From Pseudomonas proteolytica (GTDB taxonomy: Bacteria; Pseudomonadota; Gammaproteobacteria; Pseudomonadales; Pseudomonadaceae), in the NCBI RefSeq assembly GCF_007858275.1, contig NZ_VFEV01000001.1, positions 1-64,000 of the forward strand: 64,000 nucleotides of DNA, written 5' to 3'. Position 1 is the first letter of the stretch. Each line of letters opens with the position of its first letter. Positions 18,158 to 27,518 of this stretch are shown one piece after another. The translations under genes were made by a program, and so were the position numbers. The notes below the pieces were generated by a model, which saw only the letters and a list, made by a program, of their open reading frames with translations, was not told the DNA's origin and ran no database searches.

Positions 18158-18185
18158 TTGAAACCACCCCTCACCTGCCCCATCT
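18158..18185 (+). promoter_or_regulatory. Sigma-32 (RpoH) heat-shock promoter of lon
   Basis: TTGAAA, a 14-base spacer, then CCCCATCT matches the enterobacterial/Pseudomonas RpoH consensus (CTTGAAA, 13-15 bases, CCCCATnT) at nearly every position. It ends 30 bases before the lon ATG, giving a short leader. Confidence 0.82.
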
Positions 18186-18215
18186 AACCTCCATACTTCA
18201 CTATGCAGGTGCCCC

Positions 18216-20636
18216 ATGAGCGACCAGCAAGAATTCCCCGATATCGACCTCAACGACTACGCCGACCCCGAAAACGCCGAAACGCCGTCGTCCAACACCG
18301 GCCTCGCCCTGCCTGGGCAGAACCTGCCGGACAAGGTCTATATCATTCCGATCCACAACCGCCCGTTCTTCCCGGCGCAAGTGTTGCCGGTGATCGTCAA
18401 TGAAGAGCCCTGGGCCGAGACCCTGGAGTTGGTGAGCAAATCCGACCATCACTCCCTGGCCCTGTTCTTCATGGACACCCCGCCCGAAGACCCACGGCAT
18501 TTCGATACCTCTGCCTTGCCGCTGTACGGCACCCTGGTCAAGGTGCACCACGCCAGCCGCGAGAACGGCAAGCTGCAATTCGTCGCCCAGGGCCTGACCC
18601 GCGTGCGCATCAAGACCTGGCTCAAGCACCACCGCCCACCGTACCTGGTGGAAGTCGAATACCCGCACCAGCCCAGCGAGCCGACCGACGAGGTCAAGGC
18701 CTACGGCATGGCGCTGATCAATGCGATCAAGGAACTGCTGCCGCTCAACCCGCTGTACAGCGAAGAGCTGAAGAACTACCTCAACCGCTTCAGCCCCAAC
18801 GATCCGTCGCCCCTGACTGACTTCGCCGCCGCGCTGACTTCGGCCACCGGTAACGAGTTGCAGGAAGTGCTGGACTGCGTGCCGATGCTCAAGCGCATGG
18901 AAAAAGTGTTGCCGATGCTGCGCAAAGAGGTTGAAGTCGCGCGCCTGCAAAAGGAAATTTCCGCCGAGGTAAACCGCAAGATCGGCGAACACCAGCGCGA
19001 GTTCTTCCTCAAGGAACAGCTCAAGGTGATCCAGCAGGAACTGGGGCTGACCAAGGACGATCGCAGCGCTGACGTCGAACAGTTCGAGCAACGCCTGGAA
19101 GGCAAAGTGCTGCCGGCCCAGGCGCAGAAACGCATCGATGAAGAACTCAACAAGCTGTCGATCCTCGAGACCGGCTCGCCGGAATACGCGGTCACGCGCA
19201 ACTACCTGGACTGGGCCACCTCGGTGCCGTGGGGCGTGTATGGCGAGGACAAGCTGGACCTCAAGCACGCACGCAAAGTCCTGGATAAACACCATGCGGG
19301 CCTGGATGACATCAAGAGCCGCATCCTCGAGTTCCTCGCCGTCGGTGCCTATAAAGGCGAAGTCGCCGGTTCCATCGTGCTGCTGGTGGGCCCGCCGGGC
19401 GTGGGCAAGACCAGCGTCGGTAAATCCATTGCCGAGTCCCTGGGGCGGCCGTTCTACCGCTTCAGCGTCGGCGGCATGCGCGACGAGGCCGAGATCAAGG
19501 GCCATCGCCGCACCTACATCGGCGCCCTGCCGGGCAAGCTGGTGCAGGCGCTCAAGGATGTTGAGGTGATGAACCCGGTGATCATGCTCGACGAGATCGA
19601 CAAGATGGGCCAGAGCTTCCAGGGCGACCCCGCGTCGGCCCTGCTGGAAACCCTCGACCCGGAACAGAACGTCGAATTCCTCGACCACTACCTGGACCTG
19701 CGCCTGGACCTGTCCAAAGTGCTGTTCGTGTGTACCGCCAACACCCTGGACTCAATCCCCGGCCCGCTGCTGGACCGCATGGAAGTGATTCGTCTGTCGG
19801 GCTATATCACCGAAGAAAAAGTCGCCATCGCCAAGCGTCACCTGTGGCCCAAGCAGTTGGAAAAGGCCGGCGTGGCCAAGAACAGCCTGAGCATCACCGA
19901 CGGCGCCCTGCGCGCGCTGATCGACGGCTATGCCCGCGAAGCCGGGGTGCGTCAGTTGGAAAAACAGCTGGGCAAGCTGGTACGCAAAGCGGTGGTCAAG
20001 CTGCTGGATGAACCGGATTCAGTGATCAAGATCGGCAACAAGGACCTGGAAAGCTCCCTGGGGATGCCGGTGTTTCGCAACGAGCAAGTGCTGTCGGGCA
20101 CCGGCGTCATCACCGGCCTGGCCTGGACCAGCATGGGTGGCGCGACCTTGCCCATCGAGGCGACGCGCATCCACACGCTCAATCGCGGCTTCAAGCTCAC
20201 CGGGCAATTGGGTGAAGTGATGAAGGAATCCGCCGAAATCGCTTACAGCTACATCAGCTCCAACCTGAAGTCGTTTGGCGGTGATCCGAAGTTCTTCGAT
20301 GAAGCCTTCGTGCACCTGCACGTACCGGAAGGCGCCACGCCCAAAGACGGCCCGAGTGCCGGGGTGACCATGGCCAGTGCGTTGTTGTCGCTGGCACGTA
20401 ACCAGCCGCCGAAAAAAGGCGTGGCCATGACCGGCGAACTGACCCTGACCGGGCACGTGCTGCCGATTGGCGGCGTGCGTGAGAAGGTGATTGCGGCGCG
20501 GCGGCAGAAGATTCACGAGTTGATCCTGCCAGAGCCTAACCGTGGCAGCTTCGAGGAATTGCCGGAGTACCTCAAAGAGGGCATGACGGTGCACTTTGCC
20601 AAGCGGTTTGCGGATGTGGCGAAGGTGTTGTTCTGA
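18216..20636 (+). CDS. lon: Lon-type ATP-dependent protease (AsrA-like second Lon)
   Basis: 806-residue cytoplasmic protease that unfolds and degrades damaged and regulatory proteins. N-terminal substrate domain (about 40-240), coiled linker, AAA+ module with Walker A GPPGVGKT near residue 392 and Walker B VIMLDEID, and a protease domain with the Ser714-Lys757 dyad (DGPSAGVT; EKVIAARR) at the usual 43-residue spacing. Placement beside icp and near znuD matches P. aeruginosa PA0779 (AsrA), a Lon paralogue tied to the heat-shock and aminoglycoside response, rather than the clpX-linked Lon. The RpoH promoter just upstream agrees. AGGTG precedes the ATG. Confidence 0.93.
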   Translation: MSDQQEFPDIDLNDYADPENAETPSSNTGLALPGQNLPDKVYIIPIHNRPFFPAQVLPVIVNEEPWAETLELVSKSDHHSLALFFMDTPPEDPRHFDTSALPLYGTLVKVHHASRENGKLQFVAQGLTRVRIKTWLKHHRPPYLVEVEYPHQPSEPTDEVKAYGMALINAIKELLPLNPLYSEELKNYLNRFSPNDPSPLTDFAAALTSATGNELQEVLDCVPMLKRMEKVLPMLRKEVEVARLQKEISAEVNRKIGEHQREFFLKEQLKVIQQELGLTKDDRSADVEQFEQRLEGKVLPAQAQKRIDEELNKLSILETGSPEYAVTRNYLDWATSVPWGVYGEDKLDLKHARKVLDKHHAGLDDIKSRILEFLAVGAYKGEVAGSIVLLVGPPGVGKTSVGKSIAESLGRPFYRFSVGGMRDEAEIKGHRRTYIGALPGKLVQALKDVEVMNPVIMLDEIDKMGQSFQGDPASALLETLDPEQNVEFLDHYLDLRLDLSKVLFVCTANTLDSIPGPLLDRMEVIRLSGYITEEKVAIAKRHLWPKQLEKAGVAKNSLSITDGALRALIDGYAREAGVRQLEKQLGKLVRKAVVKLLDEPDSVIKIGNKDLESSLGMPVFRNEQVLSGTGVITGLAWTSMGGATLPIEATRIHTLNRGFKLTGQLGEVMKESAEIAYSYISSNLKSFGGDPKFFDEAFVHLHVPEGATPKDGPSAGVTMASALLSLARNQPPKKGVAMTGELTLTGHVLPIGGVREKVIAARRQKIHELILPEPNRGSFEELPEYLKEGMTVHFAKRFADVAKVLF

Positions 20637-20663
20637 GAAACCTTTAGCGTCTGAAAGGGCCTC

Positions 20664-20745
20664 ATCGCGGGCAAGCCCGCTCCCACATTTGACCGAGTGC
20701 ATCCTTTGGAACGCGGTCGAATGTGGGAGCGGGCTTGCCCGCGAT
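20664..20745. repeat. REP pair in everted (outward-reversed) orientation
   Basis: Arms atcgcgggcaagcccgctcc and ggagcgggcttgcccgcgat pair around a short centre. The order of REP heads is the opposite of all other pairs in the window: the gtgggag ends face inward. It sits between lon and icp. Confidence 0.85.
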
Positions 20746-20836
20746 GGCGCCAGCCGCCTCAACACAAAACCCTGCTGTAACACCTTGTCTCATCTTCGGT
20801 TATGCTCGCCCTTCGTCGCCAATAAACGGAGCCTTC

Positions 20837-21229
20837 ATGACCGCTGCCCGCCTGCTTCTTCCGCTAAGCCTCGCCCTGCTCGCGGCTTGCGCCAGTGCAC
20901 CGAAGCAAAACGTCACCGTCGAAAAACAGAGTGCCTGCCCGCTCAAGCTCAAGGCCGGGCAAAACCTGACCCTGACCTTGCCGAGCAACCCCACCACCGG
21001 TTATCGCTGGGCGATCCAGGATTCGGCCGGCGGCGTGCTGCGCAGCCTCGGCCCCGAGGTCTACAGCAATCCCGAGGACGCCGGTGTGGTCGGTGCCGCG
21101 GGGCAATCGACCTGGCGCTTCCAGGCCTTTACCGCCGGTAGTGGCCGCCTGCGCCTGACCTCCCAACAACCCTGGGCCCCGGAAGTGAATCCGGTGGACA
21201 CCTTTGACTGCGCCATTACGGTGAACTGA
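20837..21229 (+). CDS. icp: Chagasin-family cysteine-peptidase inhibitor lipoprotein (I42)
   Basis: 130-residue lipoprotein. The signal peptide ends in lipobox LLAAC (Cys near residue 19). The mature part has the chagasin loops: NPTTGYRW (the NPTTG loop that enters the papain-type active site) and a QPW near the C-terminus in place of the usual RPW. These proteins inhibit C1 cysteine peptidases; the target in Pseudomonas is not known. It lies directly downstream of the Lon-type protease, as PA0778 lies next to PA0779 in P. aeruginosa. The stop is one base before the next start. A longer frame upstream crosses the REP pair and is not used. Confidence 0.87.
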   Translation: MTAARLLLPLSLALLAACASAPKQNVTVEKQSACPLKLKAGQNLTLTLPSNPTTGYRWAIQDSAGGVLRSLGPEVYSNPEDAGVVGAAGQSTWRFQAFTAGSGRLRLTSQQPWAPEVNPVDTFDCAITVN

Positions 21230-21230
21230 T

Positions 21231-21887
21231 ATGCCATGGATGATTCTTGCGTTGATGGGGGCGGGTACCTTTATCTACGGCCTGAGCACGCACGCGACAT
21301 TGCTCTGCCTGTTGGTCAAGCCGCTGCCGGTACTGGCGATGCTGGGTTGGCTGCATGACGCCCCACCCAGCGACTATCGACGCTGGATCAGCCTGGGGTT
21401 GATCTTCTCCCTGGTCGGCGATGTGTTGCTGGCCTGGCCCGGCGACCTGTTTATCTTCGGGCTGGGCGCATTCCTGGTCGCGCACCTGGCGTACCTCAAG
21501 GCCTACTTCAGCGACTGCCGCCGCCCGGCACTGTTGCCACTGGCACTGGCGCTGGGGGTTGGGGCGATCTTGTTGAGCATCCTGATTTCCCACGGCCTGG
21601 GCGATTTGCTGATTCCGGTGGTGGTGTATGCGCTGGTGATCAGCGCCATGCTCTGGCGTGCACTGGCTCGCCTGGGCAGCGATGTACCCAAGCGCTCGGC
21701 GCAACTGGCGGCCATTGGCGCGGCGTTGTTTGTGTTTTCCGACACGCTAATCGGCATCAACCGCTTTGTGGTGACCTTCGATGCCGCGCCGTATCTGTTG
21801 ATCATTACCTATTGGTTGGGCCAGTGGGGCATCACCGCGTCGGCGTTCCATCAGACAACCCGCGCATCCAAGGAGCAAGTTGGCTAA
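21231..21887 (+). CDS. YhhN/TMEM86-family membrane protein (lysoplasmalogenase-like)
   Basis: 218 residues with about seven to eight membrane helices. The family motifs KPLPVLAMLG near the start, FSLVGDVLLAWPGDLFIFGLGAFLVAHLAYL and GAALFVFSDTLIGINRFV identify the YhhN family, whose animal members hydrolyse the vinyl-ether bond of lysoplasmalogens. Aerobic bacteria such as Pseudomonas are not known to make plasmalogens, so the true substrate here is open. It starts one base after icp stops, so translation is probably coupled. A second ATG lies nine bases downstream. Confidence 0.85.
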   Translation: MPWMILALMGAGTFIYGLSTHATLLCLLVKPLPVLAMLGWLHDAPPSDYRRWISLGLIFSLVGDVLLAWPGDLFIFGLGAFLVAHLAYLKAYFSDCRRPALLPLALALGVGAILLSILISHGLGDLLIPVVVYALVISAMLWRALARLGSDVPKRSAQLAAIGAALFVFSDTLIGINRFVVTFDAAPYLLIITYWLGQWGITASAFHQTTRASKEQVG

Positions 21888-21923
21888 AATGCCGGCCTTT
21901 TCCCCTTCGTCGCCGGAACAGCC

Positions 21924-22667
21924 GTGAGCAAAGAACCCGATCGCCTATTCGCCCAGCCCTTGCCCCAGGTGCCGGACTTCGCCTTTAACGAGGACGTGGT
22001 GCGGGTGTTCCCGGACATGATCAAGCGCTCGGTGCCCGGCTACCCGACCATTGTCGAGAACCTCGGTGTGCTCGCCGCGCAGTTTGCCCAGCCCAATAGC
22101 GTGCTGTACGACCTGGGCTCGTCCCTCGGCGCCGTGACCCAGGCCCTGCGCCGCCACGTGCGCACCGACGGTTGCCGGGTGATCGCTGTGGATAACTCGG
22201 CGGCGATGGTGGAGCGCTGTCGCGAATACCTCAACGGCCAGGACTCGATGTTCCAGGAGCTGTTGCCGGTGGAGGTGATCGACGGCGATATCCTCGCCCT
22301 GCAGTTCCAGCCGGCCTCGGTGGTGGCGCTGAATTTCACCCTGCAATTTATCGCCCCCGAGGAACGCCTGGCGCTGCTTGGGCGGATCCGCCAGGCGCTG
22401 CTGCCGGGTGGCGCGCTGATTCTCTCGGAAAAACTGCGTTTCAATGATCCCCAAGAGCATGCACTGCTCACCGACCTGCATGTGGCGTTCAAGCGCGCCA
22501 ACGGCTACAGCGAGCTGGAAATCGCCCAGAAGCGCAGCGCCATCGAAAACGTCATGAAGCCCGACAGCCTCGAAGAACACCGCGAACGCCTGTTGGCGGC
22601 CGGGTTCTCGAAAGTCGTGCCGTGGTTCCAGTGTCTTAACTTTGCCTCGTTGATTGCCTTGCCATGA
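21924..22667 (+). CDS. cmoA: tRNA uridine-5-carboxy-SAM synthase CmoA
   Basis: 247 residues, the same length as the E. coli enzyme. CmoA converts SAM and prephenate to carboxy-SAM, which CmoB uses to modify U34 in tRNAs reading family boxes. The SAM fold shows as [30 protein letters not shown] and [14 protein letters not shown] start. The stop overlaps the cmoB ATG by four bases (ATGA), so the pair is coupled. Confidence 0.96.
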   Translation: MSKEPDRLFAQPLPQVPDFAFNEDVVRVFPDMIKRSVPGYPTIVENLGVLAAQFAQPNSVLYDLGSSLGAVTQALRRHVRTDGCRVIAVDNSAAMVERCREYLNGQDSMFQELLPVEVIDGDILALQFQPASVVALNFTLQFIAPEERLALLGRIRQALLPGGALILSEKLRFNDPQEHALLTDLHVAFKRANGYSELEIAQKRSAIENVMKPDSLEEHRERLLAAGFSKVVPWFQCLNFASLIALP

Positions 22668-23620
22668 TTGATCTGTCTCCCCTCGCCCGCCATCTGGTCG
22701 GCACGCCCCTGGCCGTCTGGGCCCAAGGCCTGCAAGCACAACTCGATGCAAAAATGGAAAAGGGTCATGGCGACCTCGCGCGCTGGCAAAGTGCGCTGGA
22801 CGCATTACCCAAGATCCTGCCCAGTGAAATCGACCTGCTCAACGGTCTGACCCTCGACACCGATTGCGATGACGCGACCCGCACGCAAATGCATGCCGCG
22901 TTGATGGGCCTGAGCCCGTGGCGCAAGGGGCCGTTCGATCTGTTCGGGGTGCATGTGGACACCGAATGGCGCTCGGACTGGAAATGGTCGCGGGTCGCGC
23001 CGCACCTGAACCTCAAAGGCAAACGCATCCTCGATGTGGGTTGTGGCAACGGCTACTACATGTGGCGCATGCTCGGCGCCGGTGCTGACAGCGTGATTGG
23101 CGTCGATCCCAACTGGCTGTTTTTCTGCCAGTTCCAGGCGGTACAGCGCTACCTGTCGGCTCCCAACGCCTGGCACCTGCCGTTCCCGTTCGAAGACCTG
23201 CCGCCGAACATGGAAGGTTTCGACACCGTGTTTTCCATGGGCGTGTTCTACCACCGCCGCTCGCCGATCGAGCACTTGCTGGCACTCAAGGATTGCCTGG
23301 TCAAGGGCGGCGAACTGGTGCTGGAAACCTTGGTGATCGAGGGTGATCAGCAGCAGGTGCTGGTGCCGGAAGACCGCTATGCGCAGATGCGCAACGTGTG
23401 GTTTCTGCCATCCGTACCGGCACTGATGCTGTGGCTGCGCCGTGCTGGCTTCAGCGATGTGCGTTGCGTGGATGTCAGCGTGACCACGGTCGAGGAACAA
23501 CGCGGGACCGAGTGGATGAAGTATCAATCCCTGAGTGACTTCCTCGACCCTGAGGATCACAGCAAAACGATTGAAGGGCTGCCAGCGCCGATGCGAGCGG
23601 TGATCATCGCCAAGAAATAA
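22664..23620 (+). CDS. cmoB: tRNA U34 carboxymethyltransferase CmoB
   Basis: 318-residue partner of CmoA. It transfers the carboxymethyl group of carboxy-SAM to 5-hydroxyuridine-34, giving cmo5U. Motifs: [19 protein letters not shown] block ([17 protein letters not shown]), [23 protein letters not shown] and [10 protein letters not shown]. It starts inside the cmoA stop. A REPIN separates it from the convergent tadA gene. Confidence 0.96.
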   Translation: MIDLSPLARHLVGTPLAVWAQGLQAQLDAKMEKGHGDLARWQSALDALPKILPSEIDLLNGLTLDTDCDDATRTQMHAALMGLSPWRKGPFDLFGVHVDTEWRSDWKWSRVAPHLNLKGKRILDVGCGNGYYMWRMLGAGADSVIGVDPNWLFFCQFQAVQRYLSAPNAWHLPFPFEDLPPNMEGFDTVFSMGVFYHRRSPIEHLLALKDCLVKGGELVLETLVIEGDQQQVLVPEDRYAQMRNVWFLPSVPALMLWLRRAGFSDVRCVDVSVTTVEEQRGTEWMKYQSLSDFLDPEDHSKTIEGLPAPMRAVIIAKK

Positions 23621-23655
23621 CCCTCAATCTCGCTGAAAAAATGAAGATCAAACAT

Positions 23656-23743
23656 GTGGGAGCGGGCTTGCTCGCGAAGGCGGTGTGTCAGTCAATTGAT
23701 TCGTTGGCTGATACACCGCCTTCGCGAGCAAGCCCGCTCCCAC
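23656..23743. repeat. REPIN (gtgggagcgggcttgctcgcg family)
   Basis: Left arm gtgggagcgggcttgctcgc and right arm gcgagcaagcccgctcccac, with complementary inner segments (aaggcggtgt / acaccgcctt). Lies between convergent cmoB and tadA. Confidence 0.93.
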
Positions 23744-23774
23744 ACTTGATTGGGTCTCACATTGAGGTCAGGTG

Positions 23775-24275
23775 TTAGTCGAGCGTGGGTTTAGCCCGGC
23801 GCGCCTTGAAGAACTCACTCAACACCGCCCCGCACTCCTCGGCCAACACCCCGCCTTCATACAACACCCGATGGTTCAAAAAGCCCTGGGTAAAGAACTG
23901 CCCCTGGCTCTGCACAATCCCCGCTTTGGGCTCCAGTGCGCCGTACACCACCCGGGCGATGCGCGAATGCACGATCAAACCTGCGCACATGCTGCACGGC
24001 TCCAGGGTCACATACAGGGTGCTGCCCGGCAGACGGTAGTTGCTGACGGCCTGGGCGGCCGCGCGGATGGCGACCATCTCGGCGTGGGCGCTCGGGTCGC
24101 TGCCGCTGATCGGGCAGTTGAAGCCGCGCCCGATGATTTCACCGTCCTGCACCAGCACCGCACCCACCGGTACTTCACCAAGGGCCGCGCCTTGGGCGGC
24201 GAGGGCCAGGGCTTCGCGCATAAAGTCCTGGTCGCGGCTGCGGTCGATAATCGCCGTCGGGCGAATCTGGCGCAT
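23775..24275 (-). CDS. tadA: tRNA-specific adenosine deaminase
   Basis: 166 residues. TadA makes inosine at the wobble base of tRNA-Arg(ACG). Zinc site: SAHAEMVAIR (HAE, with the catalytic Glu) and EPCSMCAG (PCxxC). The ATG at 24275 overlaps the cumA stop (TGATG), so it is read from the cumA transcript; an upstream in-frame extension lies inside cumA. In P. putida the gene after cumA was called cumB, and the TadA orthologue family carries that name too, so this is the cumAB arrangement. Confidence 0.94.
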   Translation of the reverse strand: MRQIRPTAIIDRSRDQDFMREALALAAQGAALGEVPVGAVLVQDGEIIGRGFNCPISGSDPSAHAEMVAIRAAAQAVSNYRLPGSTLYVTLEPCSMCAGLIVHSRIARVVYGALEPKAGIVQSQGQFFTQGFLNHRVLYEGGVLAEECGAVLSEFFKARRAKPTLD

Positions 24276-25654
24276 CACGCCACCTCGATGGCGGCCATCA
24301 GGCCGGTTTCCATATGGTCGATCACGTGGCAATGGAACATCCACACCCCGGGGTTATCCGCCACCAACGCCACACGGGCGCGTTCATTCTTGCCCAGCAG
24401 GTAGGTGTCGGTGAAGTACGGCGTGACCTTGTGGCGGTTCGAGGCGATCACCTTGAAACTCATGCCATGCAGGTGGATCGGGTGCTGGTACTGGGTCATG
24501 TTTTTCAATTCAAAAATATAGCTCTTGCCCAATTCGAGCTTGGCAATCGGCCGGTCGGCGCAAGTCTTGTCGGTGATATCCCAGGCCTGGCCGTTGATCT
24601 GCCACAGGCTCGGCGGCCTGTTCTCGACATTGACCGAGACCGAACCGACCCATTCGAAATTGAAGTTGAGTTTCTCGGCATTGGCCAGGTCCGGTTCGGC
24701 AATCGGGTTGGCCGGCAACGCGGGCGGCCACTCGCCAGGGGCGTCGGTGTTGGCCACCGAGCGGAAGGTGCCCAGGCGCACCGGGCCATTGCGGATCGAC
24801 AGCTCTTCGCCGGCCGGCGGGGCCTTGATTGCCAGGCAAATACGCATGCCCGGACCCAGCCAGTACTCCTTGCCCAAGGGCCGTGGCTCGATGGGGTTAC
24901 CGTCCAGGGCGTAGATCTGTGCCTCGGCGTTAGGGATATTCAGGCGATAGGTCAGGGTGTTGTCGAGGTTGAGCAGGCGCACCCGGGTGATTTGCCCGGC
25001 CGGCAGGTCAATGACCGCCTGGGGCACGCCATTGATGGTCGACAGGCGCCCGGCCGTACCGCCACGCGCCGCTTCGCGAGGGATGCTGAACTCGACAAAC
25101 TCACCCTGTTCGTCGATATGCCAGTTTTTCAGGCTCAGGGTGCGCTCATGCTTGAAGCCGGTGGGCTCGCGCTCTTCGACAATCAACGGGCCGACCAGGC
25201 CACGGCCCAGCTCTTCGCTGCTGCTCACATGGGGGTGATACCAGTAGCTGCCGGCATCCGGCACGCGGAACTGGTAATCGAAATACTCGCCGGGCAATAC
25301 CGGCAGTTGCGAGACGTAGGGCACGCCGTCCATTTCCAGGGGCAGGCGGATACCGTGCCAGTGGATGGTGGTGGCGACCGGCAGGTGGTTGATAAACCGC
25401 ACCCGCAGCCACTCGCCCTGGCGTACGCGCAACTCGGTGCCCGGCGCCGACGGGCCGAACGCCCAGGCCTGGGTTGTGTGCCCCGGCACCAGTTCCACGT
25501 CCAGTGGCGCGGCGATCAGTTCGTAATCGCGCCCGGCACTGGCGTCCGCGACTTTCCCCAGCCAGTAGCGATAGGCGCCACCGGCACCCACGCCCACTAC
25601 TGCCAGGCCGGCGAGGCCACCTAGGATTTGTCGACGGGAAAAGGATCGGGACAC
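24275..25654 (-). CDS. cumA: Tat-exported multicopper oxidase, CumA type
   Basis: 459-residue three-domain multicopper oxidase. The Tat signal SRRQILGGLAGLAVVGVGAG is at residues 7-26. Copper ligands: H98-W-H100, YHPH (H140, H142), HPIHLHG near the C-terminus, and HCH (441-443) with H447 and Leu452 at the type-1 axial position. Size and the overlap with tadA match CumA of P. putida GB-1, linked to Mn(II) oxidation; homologues also occur in strains that do not oxidise Mn, so the physiological substrate (Cu(I), Mn(II) or phenolics) is uncertain. GTG start, chosen for the GAGG just upstream and the correct Tat n-region. Confidence 0.87.
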   Translation of the reverse strand: MSRSFSRRQILGGLAGLAVVGVGAGGAYRYWLGKVADASAGRDYELIAAPLDVELVPGHTTQAWAFGPSAPGTELRVRQGEWLRVRFINHLPVATTIHWHGIRLPLEMDGVPYVSQLPVLPGEYFDYQFRVPDAGSYWYHPHVSSSEELGRGLVGPLIVEEREPTGFKHERTLSLKNWHIDEQGEFVEFSIPREAARGGTAGRLSTINGVPQAVIDLPAGQITRVRLLNLDNTLTYRLNIPNAEAQIYALDGNPIEPRPLGKEYWLGPGMRICLAIKAPPAGEELSIRNGPVRLGTFRSVANTDAPGEWPPALPANPIAEPDLANAEKLNFNFEWVGSVSVNVENRPPSLWQINGQAWDITDKTCADRPIAKLELGKSYIFELKNMTQYQHPIHLHGMSFKVIASNRHKVTPYFTDTYLLGKNERARVALVADNPGVWMFHCHVIDHMETGLMAAIEVA

Positions 25655-25753
25655 AACAACCTCACGTATCTGCGCGGGCGCAAGGCCCGCAAAGGGCAAA
25701 TACGATACACCCCCACAGGCTAAACAGTAAGGCTTCGCATTGCCGCAGGAGAC

Positions 25754-25855
25754 CTGTAGGAGCGAGCGCGCTCGCGAAGGTCGTTAACGATGACGCGGGG
25801 ATGCTGGCCCCCCGCGCTGTTCTCTGGCTTTTCGCGAGCAAGCTCGCTCCTACAG
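25754..25855. repeat. REPIN (ctgtaggagcgagcttgctcgcg family)
   Basis: Left arm ctgtaggagcgagcgcgctc and right arm gagcaagctcgctcctacag, between pdxJ and cumA on the same strand. Confidence 0.92.
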
Positions 25856-25867
25856 GTTGATTCAGAG

Positions 25868-26611
25868 TCAGTGCTTGGCGGCGGCCAGGATCAGCGCTTT
25901 CATCTCGGCTACCGCGCCTTTGAAACCGACGAACAGCGCATGGGCGACCAGCGCGTGGCCGATGTTCAGTTCGTTGATACCCTTGATCGCCGCCACAGCC
26001 TCAACGTTGTGGTAGTGCAGGCCATGGCCGGCATTGACGATCAAGCCTTCACGCAGGCCGCAGGCCACGCCGTCGATGATGCGTTGCAGTTCGTCGGCGA
26101 CTTCGGTCGGGGTGGTGGCATCGGCGTAACGGCCTGTGTGCAGTTCGATCGCTGGGGCACCCACGCGGCGCGAGGCTTCGATCTGCCGTTGGTCGGCGTC
26201 GATAAACAGCGAGACTTCGCTGCCGATCTGCGACAGGCGTTCGACCGCGGCTTTGATCCGCGCTTCCTGGCCGGCCACATCCAGACCGCCTTCGGTGGTC
26301 AGTTCCTGACGGGTTTCCGGAACCAGGCAAATATGCGCCGGGCGGATACGCTCGGCGAAGGCCATCATTTCTTCGGTGATGCCCATCTCGAAGTTCATGC
26401 GGGTCTGCAGCACGTCCTTGAGCACCAGCACGTCGCGTTCCTGGATGTGCCGGCGGTCTTCGCGCAGGTGCACGGTGATCCCGTCGGCGCCTGCTTCTTC
26501 GGCGTCCAGCGCGGCCTTGACCGGGTCAGGGTAACGGGTGCCCCGGGCCTGGCGCAGGGTAGCAACGTGGTCGATGTTGACGCCAAGAAGAATGCGATTG
26601 CTGGTGGTCAC
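25868..26611 (-). CDS. pdxJ: Pyridoxine 5'-phosphate synthase
   Basis: 247-residue TIM-barrel enzyme that condenses 1-deoxyxylulose-5-phosphate with 3-amino-2-oxopropyl phosphate in the DXP-dependent B6 pathway. Family blocks: [17 protein letters not shown] at the N-terminus, [40 protein letters not shown] and [12 protein letters not shown]. Length is standard. It is the last gene of the rnc-era-recO-pdxJ run, 51 bases after recO. Confidence 0.97.
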   Translation of the reverse strand: MTTSNRILLGVNIDHVATLRQARGTRYPDPVKAALDAEEAGADGITVHLREDRRHIQERDVLVLKDVLQTRMNFEMGITEEMMAFAERIRPAHICLVPETRQELTTEGGLDVAGQEARIKAAVERLSQIGSEVSLFIDADQRQIEASRRVGAPAIELHTGRYADATTPTEVADELQRIIDGVACGLREGLIVNAGHGLHYHNVEAVAAIKGINELNIGHALVAHALFVGFKGAVAEMKALILAAAKH

Positions 26612-26662
26612 GGAAGCGCTCCTGAAAAGGGAAAGAATCGGCGCACAGCATACACGGGGATG

Positions 26663-27352
26663 TCAGGGCTTTCGAAACAACTCGCGACTGACCAGAGGCC
26701 GGCCGCCCAGATGCACGGCCAGGGCCTGGCGCATCAGGCGCTTGGCGGCAGACAGGGCGCCAAGCGCGCTCCAGTCGGCCTCGGCCATCGCCAGCAACTC
26801 AGTGCCCTGGAACAAGCCCGGTTGCAGCAGGTAGACCCGCTCCAGCCCGGCATCCACTTGCAGGCGGTACATACCGTCGCTGGCGATCGGTTCGCCGTGC
26901 AAGTCATTGCTCAATTCGAAGCCGTAGCCCAGGTCGTCAAGCAGGCGCCATTCGAACGCGCGCAACAGCGGCTCCAGCGGGCGGCCTTCGGCCAGGGCCA
27001 ACAGGGTGGCTGCGTAGTGATCGAACACCGCAGGGTGCGGGTCCTCGGCGGGCAGCAGGCGGATCAGCAGTTCGTTGAGGTAGAGGCCACTGAACAGCGC
27101 CTCGCCATTGAGCCAGGCAGAAGTACCGATGCTTTCCAGGCGCCCGACGTTTTTCAGCTCACCCTTGCCGCGAAATTCCACGTCCAGGGCCACGAATGGC
27201 CGCGCCAGCGTCCCCGCCTTGCCCCGCGCACTGCGCAACACCGCGCGCAGGCGGCCTTGGGGCGTGAGGAAGTCCACCAGGGCGCTGGTCTCGCGGTAGG
27301 CGCGGCTGTGCAGCACGTAGGCGGGCTGGCTGGGAGGTGGGGATTGGGACAT
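26663..27352 (-). CDS. recO: DNA repair protein RecO
   Basis: 229 residues. RecO anneals complementary strands and loads RecA with RecR in the RecF pathway. It has an N-terminal OB fold ([29 protein letters not shown]) and a helical C-terminal domain ([15 protein letters not shown]). Downstream of era as in other Gammaproteobacteria, but separated from it by a REPIN. The zinc-finger cysteines of some RecO proteins are absent, as is common in Pseudomonas. Confidence 0.95.
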   Translation of the reverse strand: MSQSPPPSQPAYVLHSRAYRETSALVDFLTPQGRLRAVLRSARGKAGTLARPFVALDVEFRGKGELKNVGRLESIGTSAWLNGEALFSGLYLNELLIRLLPAEDPHPAVFDHYAATLLALAEGRPLEPLLRAFEWRLLDDLGYGFELSNDLHGEPIASDGMYRLQVDAGLERVYLLQPGLFQGTELLAMAEADWSALGALSAAKRLMRQALAVHLGGRPLVSRELFRKP

Positions 27353-27400
27353 TGGGTTCTCGCTGACGGAACACGGTCTTGAAAACTACGACGATCCAAT

Positions 27401-27488
27401 GTGGGAGCGGGCTTGCTCGCGAATGCGGTGGACCAGCCAACGCATCCGGTGACTGATCCACTGCATTCGCGAGCAAGCCCGCTCCCAC
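27401..27488. repeat. REPIN inside the rnc-era-recO-pdxJ operon
   Basis: Arms gtgggagcgggcttgctcgc and gcgagcaagcccgctcccac with gaatgcggtg / cactgcattc inner pairing, between era and recO. In many relatives these two genes are much closer. Confidence 0.93.
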
Positions 27489-27518
27489 ATTTCGTGCTGC
27501 GATGTGACTGGAGACTGA

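Larger units (their letters stand above)
17818..18215. other. Divergent control region, EAL gene / lon
   Basis: 398 non-coding bases. The lon half contains the 18-base dyad at 18111-18128 and the heat-shock promoter at 18158-18185. The EAL-side promoter is not obvious. No conserved RNA was recognised. Confidence 0.6.
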
